NCBI RefSeq assembly: GCF_014268755.2
Contig: NZ_CP077093.1
Span: 3,026,001-3,090,000 of the forward strand
DNA length: 64,000 nt
Source of the DNA: Pseudomonas vanderleydeniana
Lineage (GTDB): Bacteria > Pseudomonadota > Gammaproteobacteria > Pseudomonadales > Pseudomonadaceae
Direction: 5' to 3'
Below are positions 59,919-64,000 of this stretch, one piece after another; within the stretch, counting starts at the first letter, position 1; every line of letters begins with the position of its first letter. The position numbers and the translations under genes are program-made. Under the pieces are notes generated by a model. That model ran no database searches, was not told the DNA's origin, and was given only the letters and a program-made list of their open reading frames with translations.

Positions 59919-61322
59919 ATGACTATGTCCCAGCAAGATCCGTTGATCGAACAGCACACGGTCGACTACGTGCCGTTGGCCGAGCGCCATGGCAAGGCGC
60001 GTGACCTGTTTACCCTGTGGTTCAGTACCAACATCGCGCCCCTGCCGATCGTCACCGGGGCGATGGTGGTGCAGGTGTTCCACCTCAATCTGTTCTGGGG
60101 GCTGATCGCGATCGCCCTCGGGCACCTGATCGGAGGTCTGGTGATCGCCCTGGCATCGGCCCAGGGTCCAAGGATGGGCATTCCGCAAATGGTGCAGAGC
60201 CGCGGCCAGTTCGGTCGTTACGGCGCACTGCTGATCGTGTTCTTCGCCGCGATCATCTACGTCGGCTTCTTCATTTCCAACATCGTCCTGGCGGGCAAGT
60301 CCATCACCGGGATCGTCCCGTCGATGCCGATGTCGGCCAGCCTGTTGATCGGTGCGCTGGGGGCGACGGCCATCGGCGTGATCGGCTACCGCTTCATCCA
60401 TAGCCTGAACCGCCTGGGTACCTGGATCATGGGCAGCGCCTTGCTCGCCGGGTTCATCTATATCTTCGCCCATGATCTGCCGGCGGATTTCTTCAGCCGT
60501 GGTGCGTTCAACCTGTCCGGTTGGGTGGCCACGGTGTCGCTGGGGGTGATCTGGCAGATCAGCTTCTCACCCTACGTGTCTGACTACTCGCGCTACCTGC
60601 CGGTCGATATCGGCATCAGCCGGCCGTTCTGGGCGACCTACCTGGGCGCGTCACTGGGCACGATCCTGTCGTTCTCCTTCGGCGCGGTAGCGGCCCTGGC
60701 CACCCCCGAGGGCACCGAGGCGATGCTGGCGGTCAAGCAGGCCACCGGTTGGCTGGGGCCGATCCTGATGGTGCTGTTCCTGCTCAACATCATCAGCCAC
60801 AACGCGCTCAACCTGTATGGCGCGGTGTTGTCGATCGTTACCTCGATCCAGACCTTTGCGGTGAACTGGACACCGAGCATCAAGGTTCGGGTGCTGCTCT
60901 CGGCGGTGATTCTGGCCGGCTGCTGCCTGGTGGCACTGGGCGCTTCGGCGGACTTCATCTCGCACTTCATCGGGCTGATCCTGGCGCTGCTGCTGGTGCT
61001 GGTGCCGTGGGCTTCGATCAACCTGATCGACTTCTACATCATCAAGCGCGGGGAGTACGACATCGCTTCGATCTTCAGTGCGGATGGGGGCATCTACGGG
61101 CGCTTCAACCTGCATGCGATCGTGGCGTATTTCATCGGGATCCTGGTGCAGTTGCCGTTTGCCAATACGTCGCTGTATGTGGGGCCTTATGCCAATCTGG
61201 TGGAAGGGGCGGATCTGTCGTGGTTGGTGGGGTTGGTGGTGACGTGTCCGCTCTACTACTGTCTGGCGACGCGGACTCGCAAGGAGCGGGTGAAGGCGGG
61301 GCGGTTGAGGATTGCTGACTGA
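59919..61322 (+). CDS. NCS1-family nucleobase:cation symporter (cytosine permease-like)
   Basis: A 467-residue transporter with about twelve helices in the purine-cytosine permease (CodB) family: RHGKARDLFTLWFSTNIAPLPIVTGAM, GPRMGIPQMVQSRGQFGRYGALL, WQISFSPYVSDYSRYLP and NIISHNALNLYGAVLS. NCS1 carriers import cytosine, purines, hydantoins, uracil or pyridoxine-type compounds. Its operator is shared with the monooxygenase and flavin reductase, so it probably imports their substrate. Two close ATGs (59919, 59925) leave the start uncertain. A terminator follows at 61344. Confidence 0.9.
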   Translation: MTMSQQDPLIEQHTVDYVPLAERHGKARDLFTLWFSTNIAPLPIVTGAMVVQVFHLNLFWGLIAIALGHLIGGLVIALASAQGPRMGIPQMVQSRGQFGRYGALLIVFFAAIIYVGFFISNIVLAGKSITGIVPSMPMSASLLIGALGATAIGVIGYRFIHSLNRLGTWIMGSALLAGFIYIFAHDLPADFFSRGAFNLSGWVATVSLGVIWQISFSPYVSDYSRYLPVDIGISRPFWATYLGASLGTILSFSFGAVAALATPEGTEAMLAVKQATGWLGPILMVLFLLNIISHNALNLYGAVLSIVTSIQTFAVNWTPSIKVRVLLSAVILAGCCLVALGASADFISHFIGLILALLLVLVPWASINLIDFYIIKRGEYDIASIFSADGGIYGRFNLHAIVAYFIGILVQLPFANTSLYVGPYANLVEGADLSWLVGLVVTCPLYYCLATRTRKERVKAGRLRIAD

Positions 61323-61343
61323 CCTCTCTGGTTGACGGAAAAG

Positions 61344-61378
61344 GGGCGCCGGGGGGGATGTTCTGGGCGCCCTTTTTT
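61344..61378 (+). terminator. Rho-independent terminator after the permease
   Basis: A 7-bp stem (GGGCGCC 61344-61350 / GGCGCCC 61366-61372) with a 15-nt loop is followed by six T residues. Confidence 0.85.
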
Positions 61379-61423
61379 GATTGTGTACATATCCGTTTGT
61401 GCGTTTAGCTGATGTTACGGTTT

Positions 61424-61611
61424 CGCCCCTTACGGGCGAGTCCCTTTTGCCAAACGACGCAAAAGGAACCAAAAGGTCTTGCCCCTCCATTGGCCCCTCG
61501 CTGCGCGAGGGGTTCCTTCGCTCCGGTCCTGTTTCGAGAGCACGCCGTGACGGGCCATCCATGGCCCAACACGGCTCGCCCGGCCTCCCTGCCGGGCGAC
61601 TCTCGAAACAG
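61424..61611. repeat. Structured Pseudomonas intergenic repeat
   Basis: The stretch contains nested inverted repeats: CGCCCCTTACGGGCG; CCCCTCG/CGAGGGG around a central CTGCG; GGGCCATCCATGGCCC; CGCCCGGC/GCCGGGCG; and an outer pair CTGTTTCGAGAG (61529-61540) / CTCTCGAAACAG (61600-61611) that closes a branched fold. I recall very similar blocks between genes in many Pseudomonas genomes. No reading frame in it looks coding. Confidence 0.65.
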
Positions 61612-61663
61612 AACCTCCACTCAGCCGGCTGGGAACGGGGCCGGTAGATCAAAAGCAAGATCA

Positions 61664-61693
61664 AAAGCCAAAGCCAAAGCCAAAGCCAAAGCC
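61664..61693. repeat. Hexanucleotide tandem repeat (AAAGCC)5
   Basis: Five perfect AAAGCC units in a non-coding stretch between the structured repeat and the interrupted REP. Copy number could vary between strains. Confidence 0.9.
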
Positions 61694-61737
61694 GAGTTCT
61701 TGGTTGAGCTGGATACTGCAGCCGCCACATGCCTCCT

Positions 61738-61762
61738 GTGGGAGCCGGCTTGCTGGCGATGG
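61738..61762 (+). repeat. REP element, left part, interrupted by an IS
   Basis: GTGGGAGCCGGCTTGCTGGC followed by GATGG is the same REP head as at 55722. Its continuation (GGCGATGGCGTCC) is found across the insertion at 63141-63153, so one REP has been split. Confidence 0.88.
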
Positions 61763-63140
61763 GATCGTGTCCCTAGAAGTGGTGTAACTGAACCAACCGA
61801 AGGCGCCCTGCGGGCGAAAGAGGTGGGTCATCGTGGTTCTTGGCTAACGTTGAGTTTGCGGACTTAACCTTCACCAGGAAACCACGATGACCAAGCCCAC
61901 TATCGCATTGACCGAGTTGGTTGAGAAAGGGGCAGACGCTGATCTGCTCAAGCAAATGATCCAGTTTGTTGCCCAGCGCATGATGGAGTTCGACGTCGAG
62001 GGCTTGTGCGGCGCCGGTTTCGACGTCAAAAGCCCTGACCGAACAAACAGCCGCAACGGCTACCGCGATCGCCTCTGGCAAACTCGCGCTGGCGACGTTG
62101 ACCTGAAGATCCCCAAGCTGCGCCAGGGCAGCTATTTTCCCGGTTTTCTCGAACCACGACGCACCGCCGAAAAGGCCATGGCAGCCGTGATCCAGGAAGC
62201 CTATATCCAGGGCGTTTCGACGCGCTCGGTCGACGAACTGGTCAAGGCCATGGGCATGTCCGGCATCTCGAAAAGCCAAGTATCCAGGCTCGCTGGCGAG
62301 ATCGATGAGCGCGTCCACGCCTTCCTTGATCGACCGCTTGAGGGCGATTGGCCCTACCTGTGGATTGACGCTACCTACGTCAAGGTGCGGGAGGCCGGGC
62401 GCATCGTCTCGGTCGCCGTCATAATCGCTGTGGCCGTGAACACCAACGGCGGGCGCGAGGTGCTGGGTATGCGGGTTGGCCCGTCGGAAGCCGAACCGTT
62501 CTGGACGGACTTCCTGAGAAGCCTGATGCGACGCGGGCTGCGGGGTGTGAAACTGGTGATCTCTGACGCTCACGAAGGGCTCAAGGCCGCTGTTTCCAAG
62601 GTTTTCCACGCGACCTGGCAACGCTGTCGCGTTCACTTCATGCGCAATGCCATGGCCCATGTCGGCAAGGGCCAGCGCACCATGGTAGCGGCCTTGCTGC
62701 GCACGGTGTTTGCCCAGGACAGTCGAACCGAATGCCATCAGCAATGGCGGCTGGTGGCTGATCAACTTCGTGAGAAATACCCCAAGATCGCCACGCTCAT
62801 GGACGGCTGCGAAGATGAAGTGCTGGCGCACATGGCCTTCCCGAAGGCACATCGACAGCAGTTACACAGCACTAACCCGCTGGAACGGCTAAACGCTGAG
62901 ATCAAGCGGCGTACCGAAGTGGTGGGCATCTTCCCCAACGATCCGGCGATTACACGGTTGGTTGGGGCAATGCTGCTGGAGCAGAACGACGAGTGGTGCC
63001 TGCAACGGCGCTATATGCAGTTGGAGGCCTTCGAGGCGGTCAGCGATAATCCGCAGGCCAAGCTGTCGGCCGTGATCAACTAAACGGCAAACTCAGTGGC
63101 CAGAGCCATGATGAGTTACACCACGTCCTGGGACACGATC
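61763..63140 (+). mobile_element. IS256-family insertion sequence, complete
   Basis: A 1378-bp element. The terminal inverted repeats are 27 bp with 3 mismatches: both begin GATCGTGTCCC and end GTGGTGTAACT (left 61763-61789; right 63114-63140 in reverse). It holds one transposase gene. The flanking 8-bp repeats GGCGATGG (61755-61762 and 63141-63148) are a target duplication of the size IS256 elements make. All parts are intact, so it may still be active and arrived recently. Confidence 0.92.
61887..63083 (+). CDS. IS256-family transposase
   Basis: A 398-residue Mutator-type DDE transposase. The N-terminal part ([31 protein letters not shown]) and [16 protein letters not shown] are typical. 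The acidic triad is visible: Asp in [13 protein letters not shown], Asp in [14 protein letters not shown] and Glu in [13 protein letters not shown], with the [10 protein letters not shown] segment between. It has no frameshift or stop and fills the element, with 124 bp before it and 57 bp after it inside the inverted repeats. It catalyses cut/copy-and-paste movement of the element. Confidence 0.94.
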   Translation: MTKPTIALTELVEKGADADLLKQMIQFVAQRMMEFDVEGLCGAGFDVKSPDRTNSRNGYRDRLWQTRAGDVDLKIPKLRQGSYFPGFLEPRRTAEKAMAAVIQEAYIQGVSTRSVDELVKAMGMSGISKSQVSRLAGEIDERVHAFLDRPLEGDWPYLWIDATYVKVREAGRIVSVAVIIAVAVNTNGGREVLGMRVGPSEAEPFWTDFLRSLMRRGLRGVKLVISDAHEGLKAAVSKVFHATWQRCRVHFMRNAMAHVGKGQRTMVAALLRTVFAQDSRTECHQQWRLVADQLREKYPKIATLMDGCEDEVLAHMAFPKAHRQQLHSTNPLERLNAEIKRRTEVVGIFPNDPAITRLVGAMLLEQNDEWCLQRRYMQLEAFEAVSDNPQAKLSAVIN

Positions 63141-63263
63141 GGCGATGGCGTCCGTCCAGACGACACAGGGCTGATGATTTCACCGCAAACTTCAACGTAT
63201 TCCACTCTCTGCAACCAGGTGAAGAGCCTGATAGATATGCTGCTTCCGCGCTGCAGGAAGTAG

Positions 63264-63291
63264 AGACGAAAAACGCCTCCACTTTTCGTCT
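63264..63291. promoter_or_regulatory. Inverted repeat upstream of the HNH-like gene
   Basis: AGACGAAAA (63264-63272) and TTTTCGTCT (63283-63291) form a perfect 9-bp inverted repeat with a 10-nt spacer, 68 bp before the start of the next gene. It may be an operator or a hairpin that blocks transcription coming from the IS. Confidence 0.45.
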
Positions 63292-63359
63292 TGCGCCGAT
63301 TACAGTCTGCGTTTTTCATGGATGCACCGCCCAGTCGCGGCTTCTCAGGGAAGCTTCTC

Positions 63360-64000
63360 ATGCAGTTGTTCGATCGCCGTTCCGTGCCTGTTCCCGAATT
63401 TTTTCAAAGCCGGGTGATGCAGGCGTCCCGCATGCAATTGAAAGAGTTCTTCGCCGAGGACAAACGTGTCCGTGCCCAGACACGTCCCTCGTACCTTCGA
63501 GTCGAGCTGAGAGATGCCTCGTTGTTCCGTGGGCTGGACAGGCTGTTTCATGGCAAGTGCGCGTTTTGCGAGAGCCTGATGGGTGTCACCCAGGAAACCT
63601 CTGTCTATCGCTTTCGTCCCGGCAGCAACGCCAGTCCCGCACAGAATGACGAGAATGACCACCTGTACTACGCCTGGCTGGTCAATGCGTGGGAGAACCT
63701 CTACCCGATCTGCCGTGGCTGCCTGCCCGAGCGCCGCAACCATTTTCCAGTCGAGGGGGCCAGGGCGCCGATTCCCCATGAGTTGCAGTTTTCGGCCTAT
63801 GCCGAGGATCCCGAAGGGCTGTGGCGCGATCATCCGCCCAGGGAGATGAGCCTGTTGCTCGATCCGTGCGGGGATTGGCTGCCTCACTCGCATTTCGAGA
63901 TTCATCCGTCGACCGGGACCCTCGCGACATTCAGCGATGCCGGCCTGGAAACCATACGGCACTTCAATCTCAATCGGCCCGAACTCAAGCAACGACGGGC
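63360..64000 (+). CDS. HNH-nuclease-like protein, N-terminal part (runs off the window)
   Basis: The frame starts at ATG 63360 and is open to the window end (213 codons). It has a zinc-finger-like pair GKCAFCES (Cys67, Cys70) and CRGC (Cys118, Cys121), separated by YYAWLVNAWENLYPIC, then RRNHFPV with Asn127-His128, and near the end HFNLNRPELKQRR. This layout resembles HNH nucleases of the TIGR02646/PtuB-like group found in Septu, retron and other defence systems. The usual HFRPK motif is altered here to YRFRPG. More protein follows outside the window, so an ATPase or other domain may be fused. Function is inferred from motif layout only. Confidence 0.6.
   Translation, partial: MQLFDRRSVPVPEFFQSRVMQASRMQLKEFFAEDKRVRAQTRPSYLRVELRDASLFRGLDRLFHGKCAFCESLMGVTQETSVYRFRPGSNASPAQNDENDHLYYAWLVNAWENLYPICRGCLPERRNHFPVEGARAPIPHELQFSAYAEDPEGLWRDHPPREMSLLLDPCGDWLPHSHFEIHPSTGTLATFSDAGLETIRHFNLNRPELKQRR

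Noticed and set aside
61664..61693. AAAGCC tandem repeat considered as a CRISPR-like array
   Set aside because: Units are 6 bp and contiguous with no spacers; no cas genes are present in the window.

Overview
This is a stretch of a GC-rich Pseudomonas chromosome, most like the P. fluorescens/P. putida group. The reasons are gene order and repeats: an acoRXABC-adh acetoin locus, a gluconate 2-dehydrogenase/ptxS/kguEKTD block in the order known from P. putida, fetAB, a DUF1652 gene, Pseudomonas-type REP repeats (GTGGGAGCCGGCTTGCTGGC), and Pseudomonas-type integrative conjugative element (ICE) proteins. I saw no rRNA, tRNA or CRISPR array. Assignments come from reading the translations; no database search was possible.

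Layout. (1) 1-13.7 kb: a catabolic region for an unidentified substrate (GMC oxidoreductase end, SDR, NIPSNAP protein, aldehyde dehydrogenase, proline-racemase-like enzyme, MFS carrier, chemoreceptor, dienelactone hydrolase, cupin, alpha/beta hydrolase, aspartate dehydrogenase, then lrgAB and an EamA exporter). Six copies of a LacI-type palindrome (TGTAAWCGNTTACA) punctuate it, and its regulator is not in the window. (2) 13.8-17.7 kb: a LysE remnant, fetAB, DUF2218, an RcnB/CigR-like protein and a frameshifted Gly/His-rich secreted protein. (3) 17.8-23.9 kb: a broken ICE. Four minus-strand conjugation genes survive in canonical order, but the middle of the block is replaced by a plus-strand mesX-mesD methionine synthase cassette. 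(4) 24.1-31.7 kb: the acetoin operon with a near-perfect sigma54 promoter and the divergent activator gene acoR. (5) 31.9-41.2 kb: homocysteine methyltransferase, an amino-acid type ABC uptake pair without an ATPase, an FAD amine oxidase, cupin, MFS carrier, PucR regulator, an SDR lacking the catalytic Tyr/Lys, and a LysR regulator. (6) 41.3-50.7 kb: periplasmic gluconate oxidation (three-subunit dehydrogenase) and 2-ketogluconate use (ptxS kguE kguK kguT kguD), with three PtxS operators. (7) 50.7-55.6 kb: XRE regulator, Aer-like receptor, Tat-exported aminotransferase-like protein, DUF1652, folD. (8) 55.9-61.3 kb: a luciferase-like monooxygenase, a chemoreceptor, a flavin reductase and an NCS1 nucleobase permease that share a TGGTATACCATAATATGG-type operator. 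(9) 61.4-64.0 kb: structured Pseudomonas intergenic repeats, a REP split by an intact IS256-family element with an 8-bp target duplication, and the start of an HNH-nuclease-like gene leaving the window.

Most of the window serves uptake and oxidation of small organic substrates. Each module has its own transporter and local operator set, and two modules carry their own chemoreceptor. The best candidates for something undescribed are the N-heterocycle-like oxygenase/chemotaxis regulon at 55.9-61.3 kb, the LacI-type regulon with a repressor-controlled leader carrying tandem terminators at 8.1-8.3 kb, the conjugation block replaced by mesXD, and the HNH gene at the right edge.
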